A DNA stretch of 64,000 nucleotides from Syngnathus acus (taxonomy: Eukaryota; Chordata; Actinopteri; Syngnathiformes; Syngnathidae). The notes below the pieces were generated by a model. The model worked only from the letters and a program-made list of their open reading frames with translations. It did no database searches and was not told where the DNA came from. Positions within the stretch are counted from its first letter, which is position 1; the number at the start of each line of letters is the position of its first letter. Location of the stretch: the NCBI RefSeq assembly GCF_901709675.1, contig NC_051095.1, positions 14,585,456 through 14,649,455 on the forward strand. Reading direction: 5' to 3'. Both the position numbers and the translations under genes were made by a program. Shown here piece by piece: positions 22,660 to 35,238 of this stretch.

Positions 22660-24005
22660 GATAGCTTACCCTTTTGGTGCTCTCCTGAAGAGAAAAACTT
22701 ACACTCCATATTCGCCACTTTGATGCAGCAGTGTGGTTTCTCTCCACCATCAGTCCCTTCTTGAATGAAAGAGCCACATGCTTTGAAATAAATACAGCAG
22801 GCCTCCGCCACACTTGTTGATTGAGTGCCTCAAATGACACATTAAACGGGTTTTAGTTTTCACAGATTTAAACTGTACTATTTTGATGTGGGAAATGCAC
22901 CCTTCCGAAACTAGCAAGTCGCATGTGAAGTTGAAAAGCAACATTTGTATTCATATGAATTATCATCATCTACTGGACTGGAGTGTAGCAAGAACGTCAT
23001 GAGTTTGAAGAAAAGGAGTTGGGTGGACATTTTTAGAGCTTTTCTGCCTTGGCGTTTTATTTCCCCATGAGTGAAATTCTAGTTGGATGCATTTACATGA
23101 GAGGTCATGGCTTTTGCACAATAGCAACATTGCAGCAGTTTGCCTCGTTCTGCAACAATTTGATGCATATGTCCTTGCATTGATTGTCTGTTCCATACAA
23201 ATGTTAATAGAGCGACTGAAATGTCTGAATAGGTCGTTTGATGGTTGGTGGAGCCCCTGAACATCAAAAAGCCGCGTCTCATTTAATATGCAGTTTGTTG
23301 ACATTTAACTGATTAATAATTAGTAACCCAATGATCCATTTGCCTCTCCAATAAAAACATGTTTAGGAGCAGCATATTCCATTTGTGATGGTTGGCGCTT
23401 TTGATGCTTTTAAATGGCAATTAACAGACACTGTGTGCTGTTGACGCATCTACCACTGCTGTTCTCTTTAAATGACTCTTGTATTATTTTCCACTTTAAC
23501 TTAGTTCACTAGTACTTTATACTGCTTGTATAATTTCGTCATGAATGTGTGATTTGTTGCACGGGTGAAAAGAAAATCAAACATGTCAAAACATTTCTTG
23601 CCCTTGCATGTTGCCATTTTAAATATTCAAGCCAACGGACAGTGGGTTTTTGCTGGGTCAGCCTTGTTCTCACTGGCCGACCCTAAACTACTACTGGCCA
23701 CCCAAACTAAAGAATATTTATATCATACTATAACATATCTGCCATATTAGTACTTTAGTACTGTATATTTTTACTACCAAATGCACAGTATCTTGGCCAA
23801 ATCTTGCGCAATTGTGAGCATAAACAGCACACATCAAATAGGGCTACCTATAAATCTGCAGCTGTGATCTGTGAATGCTCATGCTGTTTCATTCATTATT
23901 ACAATATGCTTGTTTGGGAGAATACATTTTGAAAAATGTATATGCCTCATTTTCTGATCTGTATGTATCATGAATGTATTGTATCACTGGCAGAGTATTG
24001 CATAT
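22660..24005. other. non-coding flank, nothing recognised
   Basis: AT-rich unique sequence without coding potential or a recognised repeat. Confidence 0.6.
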
Positions 24006-24175
24006 TACTTGTCCTTATTAGTGTCAGGGCTGATCTGGAGCCTATCCCCAGAGGCAGTGTTGAAGTTACAATGCTCACTGACGAATTGCACAGTACATAT
24101 AGACCAACAACAATTCACACTTACAGTATATTACATTGGACAATTTTATGTCTTCAATGAATCTATCATGTATAG
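24006..24175 (-). mobile_element. decayed V-SINE fragment
   Basis: TTATTAGTGTCAGGGCTGAT followed by CTGGAGCCTATCCCCAG, CAATTCACACTTACAG and ACATTGGACAATTTTATGTC. This follows the reversed 3' half of a V-SINE; the central block and head are lost. Confidence 0.5.
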
Positions 24176-24587
24176 TCCATTGGAATAGGTTGATAATACC
24201 ATTGGGTCGCTAAATTGGCCTTGACTGACTCAAGACAAAACTATTTCTCATTAATCTTCTCTCTCTTTGTGAGAGTGCATTTCTCAAATTTTACATCTCT
24301 TGCGAAATCTATGCAACGCTTCCTTTGTCTTTGCCTTCTCTTCCTGAGAAAAACTGACCTTGTGACGGTGTTCTATGAAACATTCTCGAATTGTGGAAAT
24401 TTAATATTTTACCAAGGCAATGATCACTTAAGGCAAGCCAGTGAAAATGTGTGTATTTTTTTCGCTGTACAAAGTGAACATTATCCAAGCTGCATGTTTT
24501 CTCTGCAGCTTGAAATAGTCTGTTGAACTCCACCCCACCCCTCAACAGGTGGTCTGAAGCGCAATAGGCCAAATCAAAGCTTTAATG

Positions 24588-24727
24588 CAGGGGTCTCAAA
24601 CTCCAGTCCATCCAGTTCATCCTCACTTTCTGCAGGAGCCTGATAATTGAATCAGGTGTGTTTAACGAGGGAAACTTGGAAAACATGTAGGAATGCGGCC
24701 CCCGAGGACTGGAGTTTGAGACCCCTG
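24588..24727. mobile_element. 140-bp hAT-type miniature element (MITE)
   Basis: Perfect 22-bp terminal inverted repeats beginning CAGGGGTCTCAAAC and ending with the exact reverse complement. It is flanked by identical 8-bp target duplications CTTTAATG (24580-24587 and 24728-24735). The 8-bp duplication and CAGGGG terminus are diagnostic of hAT transposons. It has no coding capacity and was presumably mobilised in trans. Confidence 0.93.
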
Positions 24728-24735
24728 CTTTAATG

Positions 24736-27700
24736 CCATGCCGGAGTTTTAACATCAAGCTGATTATCTTTTGGCCCCAATCAAATGTCTTTGTTATCAG
24801 GACAGCCAGTCAATCAAATGACATAGAAAAATATAACAGACAACCAATTGACAAACTGTTACTTTGTATGAATTCAAATACCGTTATGATAGAACAAGCG
24901 CAGTGCAAGAGTGTGCCCTTCATTTTACTTGAAATGAAGTAAGATATTTTCACTTTTAAAATGTGCTAGAATGTGCCCCGCAGAATGTCTGCAAATGAAG
25001 TGTGCGATGCCATTGTGGGACTTTGTTGCCATCTGATAGCATCCCTGCCACACGGTACTTATCTCCACGGTGACCCTTTTGGGAGGCCTTTTACAACCGT
25101 TGGCTAGTCAAGACAAATGAGGGCAAATGTGCAACTGTTTTACTTAATCGGAGTGGAGTGACCGAATAGAGACATGAAATCTGTCCTGTCTGTCTGAGCG
25201 GGCACAACCACCGCTGCAGGCACACATATGCTGCCTGTGTGATAAATGCAGTGGCCTAGGGACGGGGTCATATGTACTGCCTTTCATAAGCGCTTTCTTG
25301 TACATGACAATGTCATGTAAAATGTTGAACTTCATCATCTTATAAATTTCAGCAACATCTCATTCTCATACATTGGGCATCAACACCTAATCTTCATTTT
25401 CACCCTCCCGCCTACAGCTAATAAACGCAGACTGCTTTGGCATATTGTGTCTCAGGGAAGATAAGAGGTGAGAGGTTTCTGGTGTGTATTTGTGTCTACA
25501 GTACAGCGCCGTGTGAGTGTGCGTGCATGTCAGCAGCATGTGTCAAGCCATTCTCCACCTCGGAAAGAGTGAATCCAGAACACGGGCGGAAATACAGAAA
25601 GCGAGAGAATGAGAGTGAAAAAAAATAATCTCATGCTATGTTATCCCTGCAAAAACCTGACAAACCACCCGCGAGACTGATCTGGCTTAGCATTCAGTGC
25701 GGTTAGGGGCTTGTTTGTGCTTCTATGATTGCAGCAGGCTGGCTAAGTTGGCATCATAATAGTCCAAGTGGCAGTGAAGCCCCAGAGGAGTCGAAACAGC
25801 TGGGGATGGCGCTTCTGTCTAGCCGCAGCAAAGGCAGCAGTGCATCTCCTGGCTGGACACTCCAAATGTTTCCTCCCTCGGAACTAGGCTTAATAATTGC
25901 ACCAATGCCGACGTTGGGAATTCCAGGCATGTATCCCAGAATGCAATTAGACCTCAGCCATTCGATAGAGCGACACGTGTCGCCCCGCCTCGTGCCTGGT
26001 CTGGAATTACCGTCATGGGAGGTAGAAAAGAAAGAAATAAGCATGGAAAGTAGCTCTCTTCTAAGCCGTTGGCGTTGGACGTGGCATGAGTGGATCGGTT
26101 TGCTGATGTTCTGAGAAAGTCGAACGATTGCTTAGTTTCATGGAGAGATTGTGGCATTTTGCGGTGTGGGATGTGCTGTTAATACTAGAACTGTGCTTAC
26201 AGTTAAGCAAACTGTATTCCAAAATATGATTCCTACTTTTTATAATAAATCGTATTAGTAGCATCTTCTTTGTGTTTCAAACCATATTGGTGCATAACAA
26301 ATTCCAAATCTGAAAGAGGTATATACAGAGTAACAGGGTACCAAAGTATTGCAGTCGTGCTGTACACAGAGTGAGTGAAATGCAAATACTGCATACATGC
26401 ACATTATAACGAGATATATTAAATAATTCAGAATAAGGGAAATAATTAGGTCATGACTGTTGGTGGATATCTAAAGCAACAAAGAAAGAAAGTAAATTGG
26501 AAAAGTTGGAGCCCCTTTAAATTTGGCAACTTTTGCTCATATTTACACCACCGCTAAGCACACCGTTTATCTCCCCGTGGTGTTTTCCTGGTCTGTGTGG
26601 ATCAGGTGAGTTGTGTCTATTGTGTGCAGGCTTGGAGGTAGCTATGCAGCCCAATCAGTGCAGCGCAGACCTTTCCCTTGCCTGAACTCAAGAAAGCCCT
26701 GAGCCGCTGATGACTGAAGGGCAGCGTGCGCCTTCTTTCCATCTTTCCCTCTTTACTATCTCCTACCTTCAAACTTCAGGCTGCCTCCGCTGAATGCAAG
26801 TTTTCCTGATGCATGTTTGAAACATGAATGTGCCTCCCCATTATCCAGGCTTTGATGCTAAATACCAACATATTTAATATGATAATCCTTGGCTTCATTA
26901 TCTCTCGTTGCTTAGCATGTAGTCAGTGCGTTGGTGCTGCTTATTTTGGCCAGAGGAGATCTGGCCTCGAGGCAGTGGGGATTCCTTTCCCCCGTGTGTC
27001 AGCTCATGTTTACCCGGGCCTGAAGACCGAGGGTGGATCACAGCATTTCATAATCCACAAGCCATACAGTGAAGCGAGAGCGGAAAAATAATTCTCTTTG
27101 TGTCAACAGTTATTTCATTCATGGTTTCTGCGGTAGAAATAGAGAGAGAAAGAGAGAGCTGACCATAGAGGGATAATACTGCCTCTTGATTGGCTGTCTG
27201 CTGCATGTTTCTCATTCATGATGTATACTGCAAATGTACACAATGCAAGCCACACAATGCGTGGCACCTGTGTGTGATGTGGTACTGGTACCTCCGTTGT
27301 CGATGACATATGGCTGACTCGGACCGACCGGCCGAGGCTAAAATAGGGACGGAAAACTCAGGCATAGAGGACGATGCCCACCTCTGTTCAAAAGTAACAG
27401 TTTAAGATATTCATATCGTTTCCTCTTGATGTCGACCTTTTGCTTGCCCACCTACCCTCCAGCATCAACACAGTCGTTATTGTGCCCATTGATATGTATT
27501 CACACTGCTGTGAATGCTGAATACTGAGTCCACCTGTTCTGCATCCTTCAATACTCATCAGTGTGGAACAGTGTTGACGGGTGCCTCATCACGGCTCATT
27601 GCCTACATCAGGGCCCACGTTCAACTCACACTTTAGCACGCTCTGACTGATATCTGCGGGGCGCAGGGCTGCAAAGGCGGGATCATCTTTAGCTGGATAA

Positions 27701-28083
27701 AGAGCGACTTTGCCAATCGTAACCCTGTTGGATTAACCGCTGCCTTTTCTCCACTGATAAGGAGGTGAACTGCACATCCTGCGAGATTCATTGTTGGCCA
27801 ATGAGGATCAATTGGTGACATTGTGCAGTATTGTGTCTGTGTTGGGTTAGTCAGTTGACTGTAAGATGTGTATTCATTCATTTGGTTCTTCATTATAGAA
27901 GGAACTAAAGGGACCAACGGTGTGAGCATCTGAGTTAAAATATTTGAATCGAAAAATCGCTTTTCAACAGTGAGTGCATTGAAATAAATTGTCCTTTCAT
28001 TAGGGTTAATGAGAAGCATAATTCAAGAGTAATACATGCTGTTTGTTTATTTGTATTACTATTTTTATTGTAATGGCCTAATG
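24736..28083. other. non-coding flank with complex stretches
   Basis: No gene supported. Complex, possibly conserved stretches at about 25640-26160 and 26560-27110 (for example AATATGATAATCCTTGGCTT and CATTATCTCTCGTTGC). The remainder is ordinary. Confidence 0.55.
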
Positions 28084-28160
28084 CAGGGGTGTCAAACAAA
28101 TTTTTGTTGCGGGCCACATCGTAGTTATGGTTTCCCTGGTGGGGCCAATAATAATAATAA
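28084..28160 (+). mobile_element. hAT-type element, left end only
   Basis: CAGGGGTGTCAAAC terminus followed by GCGGGCCACATCGTAGTTAT, typical of a fish hAT family. No matching right terminus was found; an (AAT)n-rich stretch (28147-28210) follows. Confidence 0.6.
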
Positions 28161-28339
28161 CTATCTAATATTATATTATATTATCTTAATAACTATTAAT
28201 AATAACTATCTAGTATAATACGTACACACAACAGAATCCAGCATAAAAAAGTTGAACAATTTATTTTTAAAGTGGGGTTATAAAAAAAAAAAAGCAATAT
28301 CTCACTGTCATTAAAAGGGAAGACAATTTACAATTTTGG

Positions 28340-28602
28340 TATTTGAACAAGAAATTAATGGTGGCGGAGGTACGTACTCTATGTATTACGTACAGTTCTC
28401 AGATTGGCTTATTGCCCCAGTCTACGTATTTTACGTACAACATCCTCTGATTGGTTCATCGGGTCTACATATGATGGCTACATATTATGTGACGGCAGCC
28501 ACGCAACAACGTTTACAGATTTTGGAATTCGGTCCACACGAAAGTCGCACCTTTGCTTTTTTAAGGCTTTTAAGTGTGCCTTATGGTGTGGAAAATACGG
28601 TA
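28340..28602 (+). mobile_element. DNA-transposon fragment with 'GGAAAATACGG' terminus
   Basis: Ends AAGTGTGCCTTATGGTGTGG then AAAATACGGTA (28571-28602), the right end of a family whose left end (ACCGTATTTTCCGGACTATA) occurs at 38436. The interior holds a diverged tandem pair of about 44 nt (28379-28421 and 28422-28466), each with a TACGTA core and GATTGGYT. Classification not certain. Confidence 0.5.
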
Positions 28603-28612
28603 AATGAAACTG

Positions 28613-30403
28613 CCTTACCTTGCTCCTCTGCAAGTCGGCTACATCCTTATTTAAACAGGCAATTTGATTCCTACAACTGATAAAAATCTTATTAAATACA
28701 ATCAATATTTGTTTCAGTTTTTCATTCATACACTCCAAACGCTAGGTAAAGGACATGCAGTGGTGCAGGGGAACAAAAAGAAAAATGACTCAGCATGCGG
28801 GTCTTATTTTGCACTAATCATGACTGAATAGTTATTTTCATTAGACCCCCTGCCAGCTGGGTCTCCTTCTGTTCGAGAACATCGAATATTCCTTAGAGTG
28901 AATAAAAAGTTGCCGCCACTTGCGACATAAAACAGAGTAACAACTTTGCAGCCTGCACTTCATCTCTCTTTCAATGTTGTATTTTCCATCAACCTCGCCA
29001 TGAATCGCAATGGCCGCCGCTCTTGCTGTCCGACGTAAGATACTTGTGAAATATAGACAATTTGTGTGGTATGCCGACGTGGCGAGTTGTACACTCATTG
29101 ATTTAGCTCCTGTGTACTACGTTTCATTAACCTTTGGAGCAAAATTATTGATTTTTTTTCCACTTTGAGATCTGGTTTAGCTCATGATGGCGAGTAAATT
29201 TAATGTAGGCACTTAATTTTTTTATTATTCACACTAGGTATGACTTATTAAGTGGCTTTTGGATGCGGTGTTTGTCAACAGCCGTCATGTCTCTTTGACT
29301 TGAATCAGCTTCATGCTGAATGCAGAAAGGCCAGAGACAGTATGTCACAATATGTTTCTACTGTGTGTTTGTGTGCGTGTGTGTGCGTGCGTTTATACAC
29401 TCAGAAGAAAAATCACTAACGTGATCATTTCGAGCTGCTCTGCGTTTCCACGGCCGGCATCGGCCTAACAAGCCCTCGGTGTTAGATGATGTTGTAATGA
29501 GATCGAGTCGAGCATGAGCGACTAATCTGATATTTCACCTCGGCGAGAGATGGGAAAGATATAAAAACGTATTAGGGGTGGGCACTAAGAGGATTAAAGT
29601 ATGCAAAGGGATGTATGCCGTTATTTTTAATCCTCTCCTGCTTAACCCTATCAAGATGCACCCAAAAATGCCACACAGACAACAATGAATATGTAGAATT
29701 AATACATTTGATGTAGCATTTGCACACACATACTGTTAAAAGTTATCTAACAAGCAAAGGTGAGGCATGAACAAAAATGGTGATACTCGATGCGATACTG
29801 GAGTCCATACAAGTATCAATTCCCCCAAACTATTTTTTTTCCAACATTTTGGGGGAATGTATTAGTAGGCATGAGATTTACTATTCACTTGCGAGGTGGA
29901 TTTTTCTGTTTTCTTTTCTTTTGGGATAGATTCATTTTTACAATATAGATGTTATTGATTTACCACCAGTTGTTTTATTTTCAGCTTCCAAGCAGATGTT
30001 ACAGTATTGTCTGTGTTGTTGTTTTTTTGCTGTGGTTTTATGTGGGCATTTGATGAATTCTCTGACAAATGAGGTGAGGGTTTAGGGCTGCTCATTGGTT
30101 CGTGTTAGCAGATGCCTTTTCAGATGGATGGCACTTTGTTGTATTTGAGGATAAACTTAGCAGGTGATCAAGCTACAGTTTCATTTTTCAGATTTTGACC
30201 TAATTGGGGTAGTTTGCTGTGAAAAGCCACCACTTGCAAGTCATCTGTGTCATTTCCAGACAATTACCTGATCTCAAGCAATAAGCGTTATTGCGGAGTA
30301 GAAGATGAGTCATTTAGTGTCTTAAGATATCTTTCAAGTTATCTTTCCAAATGTGAAACTGAGTTGCAAGAGCAATAACAGTCACAAATGAAACAATAAG
30401 AAT
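28613..30403. other. non-coding flank, no gene seen
   Basis: AT-rich sequence with a short GTGTGCGTGTG tract near 29360-29390 and CpG-bearing complex sequence at 29420-29530. Nothing else recognised. Confidence 0.6.
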
Positions 30404-30725
30404 GTCCATTTTTCCATTCATCCATTTTTCCATCCATCCATTTTCCATAGCATTTGCTCTCATTAGTATCTTTTTCCCAGCTGACTTTGACCAAGAGGCA
30501 AGTTACACCTAGGACTGGTCGCCAGAGAGTTGCAGCCCCCATTTAAACAAACATCCATTCACATTGACAACTGTGGAAAATGTAGTCTTCAGTGAACCTA
30601 ACATGCACGTTTTTGTCAAGTGGACCGAAGACGAAAACTTGACACAAAAAGACTGGAACCAAGGTTCAAACTCTGAACCTCAGAACTGTGATGCAGACCT
30701 GCTAACCGTGAGTCCACTGTGCTGC
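30404..30725 (-). mobile_element. decayed V-SINE, nearly full length
   Basis: Begins with the reversed tail (CCATCCATCCATTTTCCATA) and a diverged 3' unit (CCCAGCTGACTTTG, CTGGTCGCCAGAGAGTTGC). The central block is degraded (CACAAAAAGACTGGAACC). The head region is reversed (GGTTCAAACTCTGAACCTC, GCAGACCTGCTAACCGTGAG). Confidence 0.7.
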
Positions 30726-31763
30726 TTGATTATGTCATCCACCCCTTATTATAGTATATCACCAAAAATTCTCACCTGCACAGACTTAAACGTTTGTGCA
30801 TTTTTCTCTGGGTTAATGTAGCGAAGCGCACAGGAGGACTTCAAGGTGACATGAAGCTTGAGTCAATCCTTCACAAAGTAGGAAGTAATTAATAAGGATG
30901 TCAAGTACCGAGCGCAACCATGACTTCATTTTTCTTCTTAATTGGGGGATCATTTGGAATTTGGATTGGAAGCAGATAATATGTAATGATGATTGACATC
31001 TGTGATTCCTTCACGTGTCTCCATTACCCATTGTTGTTAATAGCACTGCCCTTCTCTAAGGTTACAGATATCTTTTCTTTGTATGAGCTTTTTGTATCCA
31101 TCCAGTTTCTATAGCGCTTGTCCCCATGGGGGTCGCGGGTATTGAGCTATATATATACGTATATAGTACTTCAAAGGTTGAAGGCCAAAACAAGAATATT
31201 ATTGAACCGTAACTAATTTCAAGCCTGTGTTTGAGGTAGCTGGGTTCCATGATAAAATTATCTTTTCACTATCAGCATTCTAAGTCACAAATCTTAATCT
31301 TTAACCATTTGATGACTACAAATACTACCAGATGTTGTCGTCATTGTTGTCCCATGTTCCTAACATTCCTAAGAATTTTCAAATTGGATCCAACGTGCTT
31401 GAAGTGTTCCTAAGATTCCTAATAATTTTTAGATTGGATCCAAAGTGCTTGAGGTGCAATATCTGGGGTTACTCACTGAGCCACATTTCAACCGACCTTC
31501 CTCATATTTTCAGGAACTTTTTTTTTTTCCCCAAAACAAGATTACTATTGATTAAACAGTGTTTGATCCAAAACACCCAAGGCAGCTGAGGTCAAAGAGA
31601 CAATCACTAGGTTATTGACACAGCACCCTGAGTTGTACAATTTTGTTTTTACTTACTTACCGTTTTGAACATTCTGACTGGGGTTTTGTTGTATGTCAAA
31701 ACAAAACTTTTCTTTCTAATTATAAGGTAAAGTACCTGAGGTTAATTTTAGTTTTAGTGGTTT
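30726..31763. other. non-coding flank, no gene seen
   Basis: AT-rich sequence. A short local duplication around 31360-31450 (two copies of GATTGGATCCAA with CGTGCTTGA/AGTGCTTGA and CCTAAGATTCCTAA/CCTAACATTCCTAA pieces). No gene. Confidence 0.6.
31095..31140 (-). mobile_element. short V-SINE 3' fragment
   Basis: ATCCATCCAGTTTCTATAGC, then GCTTGTCCCCATGGGGGTCG and CGGGT. Only the last 45 nt of the element. Confidence 0.7.
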
Positions 31764-32020
31764 AGGGCTGCAACTAACTTTTTTTTTAATAATCAATTAC
31801 TCTGCTGATTATTTTGACAATTAATCAATGAATCCAATCTGTTTATTAAAAAATAAAATTTTATTTTAAATTCACATTACAGAACACTAAAAAGTATTTT
31901 GATTCAGTCAATGCTCTGATCCATAACATGTTGGAAAATGGGAGAAAAATGTGGATTGTTGTCTTCCAAAGTAAAAGCCCATGTTTTATTTTGATTCAGC
32001 ACATAGATAATTAGTCTGTT
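31764..32020 (+). mobile_element. DNA-transposon remnant of the 'GCTGCAACTAAC...AATCGATTA' type
   Basis: Starts GGGCTGCAACTAACTTTT followed by TAATCAATTACTCTGCTGAT and TATTTTGACAATTAATCAAT, a very common fish repeat terminus. The inner sequence is plausible but diverged; the right limit is a guess. Confidence 0.5.
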
Positions 32021-32876
32021 TTTACATATTAGGTATTAGCATGTCTTTGGTCAAAGTTTCAACGAAAGAGGAATTTGTGATGTGAACTACAATCCAACGT
32101 TAGTAGTAATCTAACACCGCCACCCCCTTTAAATTCCCAAGTACGTTATGGTTTCATTATGGGACATAGTGCATGAACTAGACATTAAACATGTTAAAAC
32201 ACACAAAAAGTAAAGAGAAAACATCACAGACAGTGTGAATTGGGAAGCCGGAACAGCTGCAGCAGAAGCAGCCGAGCTGGGTGACAACATGCTGTAATTG
32301 GCTGCGCTGTGAAATGGAAATGGACTTTTATTATCAAATTAGTCGTGGTGAATTAAAGTACTGTTGTTCATCCTGTCCTCTCATCTGTTATTTAGTCCCT
32401 GGCACCAACCACATTGTGGATTTTAACAGGCAGTTAGAGTTTCACAATCAATCAGGGATGCATGTTGATGTATGAAAAGAGCACATCTTAAGGAATATTT
32501 GCCATTATAGTATTGTACAAATATAAAATACACTTTGCCTCTTTCAGTACATCTCACATTTAAATCTCAGACACAATTCTCTTTCCAACAAAGTAGCTTT
32601 TTGAAAGAATTGGTTGTGTCAGTGGCATTTGTGCCCTTGTGAGTGTCATAGTGATAGTTTGCACCTTTGCAGATGGCCTGTTCCTCCCAAGTGAGCCTCT
32701 GTCCCTCACAATTATGTCTCAAACTCGGTTAGCTTGCAAGCTTGATGTTCAGTCTTATGCTGGCTGAATGTACGATTTGCTCTCCTGGGTGCAGACTATT
32801 AGCCACCTTCTTTTCCTTCCGTGCAACTTCAACGTTAATGCAAGTGACCCCACTAAATCTAAAAATGAAAGTATTT
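32021..32876. other. non-coding flank, nothing recognised
   Basis: AT-rich unique sequence with no coding potential. Confidence 0.6.
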
Positions 32877-32908
32877 TAAGTGTACCTTATGGTCCAAAGA
32901 ATATGGTA
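32877..32908 (+). repeat. right terminus of the 'GGAAAATACGG' transposon family (diverged)
   Basis: TTAAGTGTACCTTATGGTCC then AAAGAATATGGTA aligns with 28571-28602. Only the end is recognisable; a V-SINE starts about 10 nt further on. Confidence 0.45.
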
Positions 32909-32917
32909 TTTAAAATG

Positions 32918-33172
32918 TATTCATCTTGCCAATCGCTCATACTCATGAGGGTCGCGGGCATGCTGGAGCCTATCCCAGTAGTCTTTGGGCGGTAAGCAGA
33001 GGGGACACCCTGAATTGGTCGCCAATCACAGGAAACCGGAGTACCTGGAGGAAACCCACGCAAATATGGGAAGTACATGCAAACTCCATAAATGAAGGCC
33101 AAAGCCGGAATCAAACTCTGCACCTAAGAACTGTGACATGGATGTGCTAACCAGTGCTCCAGCGTGCCACCC
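32918..33172 (-). mobile_element. V-SINE with internal deletion
   Basis: Plus strand: TCATGAGGGTCGCGGGCATG, CTGGAGCCTATCCCAG and TGGTCGCCAATCACAGG, then directly AAACCGGAGTACCTGGAGGA (central block), GTACATGCAAACTCC and the reversed head with GCCGGAATCAAACTC and ATGTGCTAACCAGTGCTCC. The segment between the 3' unit and central block is deleted. Confidence 0.82.
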
Positions 33173-35015
33173 ACTTTGGAAGACGTGACCAATCCAAAGA
33201 ACCTTAACTTTGTGATCAGTTTTAAGAACTTCATGTTCATTGGTACTGCCGCACCTCCTCCTCGTCAGCTTGCATCTCAAATTCAACAGCTCAGCAAATT
33301 GTCAGACATCCTGCAATGAGAAACGTGAGCCCTGAAGGGGTCATGATGATTGTGCACCACTGGCAGTTTCATTTGGGGGGGGGGGGGGGGGGCGGTACGC
33401 TGCAGGGCCTTGGTAATGCTTCACTTAAGTATGATAAGAGACCAGCGGGGATATACCCAGGGCGCTTTCCCATAATTCACAAAACACTCACAACTTAACT
33501 AAAACCTCTTTGTCATTCTTTGCTGAATTTGTCACTACGGGCCAAAAAGTCAAGTGATGTGCTGTATGTTTAGCTTATCGATTGCCATAACAACATCCAC
33601 CTGACATAGTATGGGTGTGTTCTATCAGTGAGGGAAATCAGGAAAGGTCTAGTCTACAGATCCCTTGTAGTTGGAGCTAAATGGTAACCGTTGTTTCTAT
33701 AGCAAAATTATTGCAAACTACAATACATGGGGATTTTATTGACTTATATTTGATTTTATTGGTTTTATTTAATTGCAATCAGGCTCTTTGAGATATCAAA
33801 AAAGAACAATGAGACGACCTCAATATCTGTCATGAAGTAGGAGCCCTCCCCTATGTGTATTCTACATGTAATATTGCCTACCACATTTGAAAATTCATGT
33901 TCATTTCTCCAATGTGAAGCAGCTACAGTACGTGTTCTATACGGCACATTTAATCATTGAACACAGCAAAGAAGCTGTAGGCCAGGTGTTTTATCTGTAG
34001 CTGCACTGACACACGCTTGGTGCCAGAGATGGAGAACACTGGAGCAGCAATGTGGCAGATAAACACTTGAATGAGGCCGACTGTAGTCGCCGTGGAGCCT
34101 TTCGCCGCCTGACCCGTTTGTGGTGATGAATAATAAATGAGCAGGACAGAGGAAGTTTCCATTTGGAGATGTATTCCTGATGAATGATTACCAGCCCCAT
34201 CTATATTTGCATAGGAGATGTAAATGTCGGAAGGAAGACACATGGCTGTTGCTGCAGCGGCACCTCTAATACTTTTGTCTGCTGAGCGGGCAAGTCTTCT
34301 AATGTTATAATCAACGAGCTTGGCTGCTCATAAGAGACCACACATAAAACTGAATAATCAAAGATGGGTGTTGGCTGCGGCGCATGAGAATACACTTCAA
34401 ATGGGATGTGTTTGGTTGTTATGCTAATAAATGACTTGTCTGTCGCAGCAGAAATTCTAATTTATGTTTGTAGCGTTGTGCACTGCAGTTGATTTTTAAT
34501 AACATTCATTATGAGGCATCAGTATTAACAAAGGCTAAGAAAAAGTTTGTGGACATAAATCATACACATTATATTTGAGGAAATTTGCCCAATATGTAAT
34601 CTATATGTGACTTTACACTTGGTGAAGCATGTGGCACAATAGCCAAAGTTATTTCAATGCATTTTTCCAAGTAAACATAAACATTTTGGAGGATTATGTA
34701 TAGTATAAGCAGGACAGCAATATTAAAGTAAACAAAAATATTTGTCACAGCGATATACAGTACACACTCCACCAAAATGTATCGTAACTGAAGCTAATGT
34801 TTTTATTTTGGGGTTCGTCCAACCCAATTTCCTGTTATTTTACATATGGCTTGGCTCCACCAATTTAGAGGATTGCATCTCATATATGAGGCCAGCCATT
34901 TCTCATGTGAGCAAACATATGAACTAGAAAGTGACCGATGTGTGTTTTGTCGCCCAAGTGTGTCCTATTAATCAACATATATAGCACGACGCTCACTGAT
35001 TTTGGGTTTGGCCTG
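33173..35015. other. non-coding flank with one candidate regulatory stretch
   Basis: No gene. G-run at about 33376-33392. Complex sequence at 33950-34400 is listed separately. The rest is AT-rich. Confidence 0.6.
33950..34400. promoter_or_regulatory. candidate conserved non-coding element with octamer site
   Basis: Non-repetitive complex sequence with GATGAATAATAAATGAG, GATGAATGATTACC, a perfect octamer ATTTGCAT (34205-34212) and TTATAATCAACGAG. It reads like an enhancer cluster. Conservation was not tested. Confidence 0.22.
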
Positions 35016-35238
35016 TCCATCCATCCATCCATCCATCCATCCATCCATCCAACCATCCATCCATTGTCTGTACGGCTTGTCCCCACGGAGGTCGCGGGCG
35101 TGCTGGAGCCTATCCCAGCAGTCATCGGGCAGTAGACAGGGGACTCCCTGAACTGGTTGCCAGCCAATCGCAGGGCACACAGAGACGAACAACCATTCGC
35201 GCTCACACTCACACCTACGGGCAATTTGGAGTGCTCAT
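35016..35238 (-). mobile_element. V-SINE, 3' part of a copy split by a nested insertion
   Basis: A (CCAT)n tail (35017-35065), then the reversed 3' unit (CCCACGGAGGTCGCGGGCGT, GCTGGAGCCTATCCCAGCAG, CACTCACACCTACGGGCAAT) to GTGCTCAT. The same element resumes at 35983. It is similar to the full copy at 22046-22393 and little decayed. Confidence 0.85.

Noticed and set aside
25725-26114. 129-codon frame with an overlapping 96-codon frame on the other strand
   Set aside because: Both strands are open over the same segment and neither resembles a protein. More likely GC-balanced non-coding sequence.
35016-35065. CRISPR-like regular repeat arrays at 35017, 46285 and 47377
   Set aside because: Simple tetranucleotide microsatellites without spacers, in a vertebrate genome.
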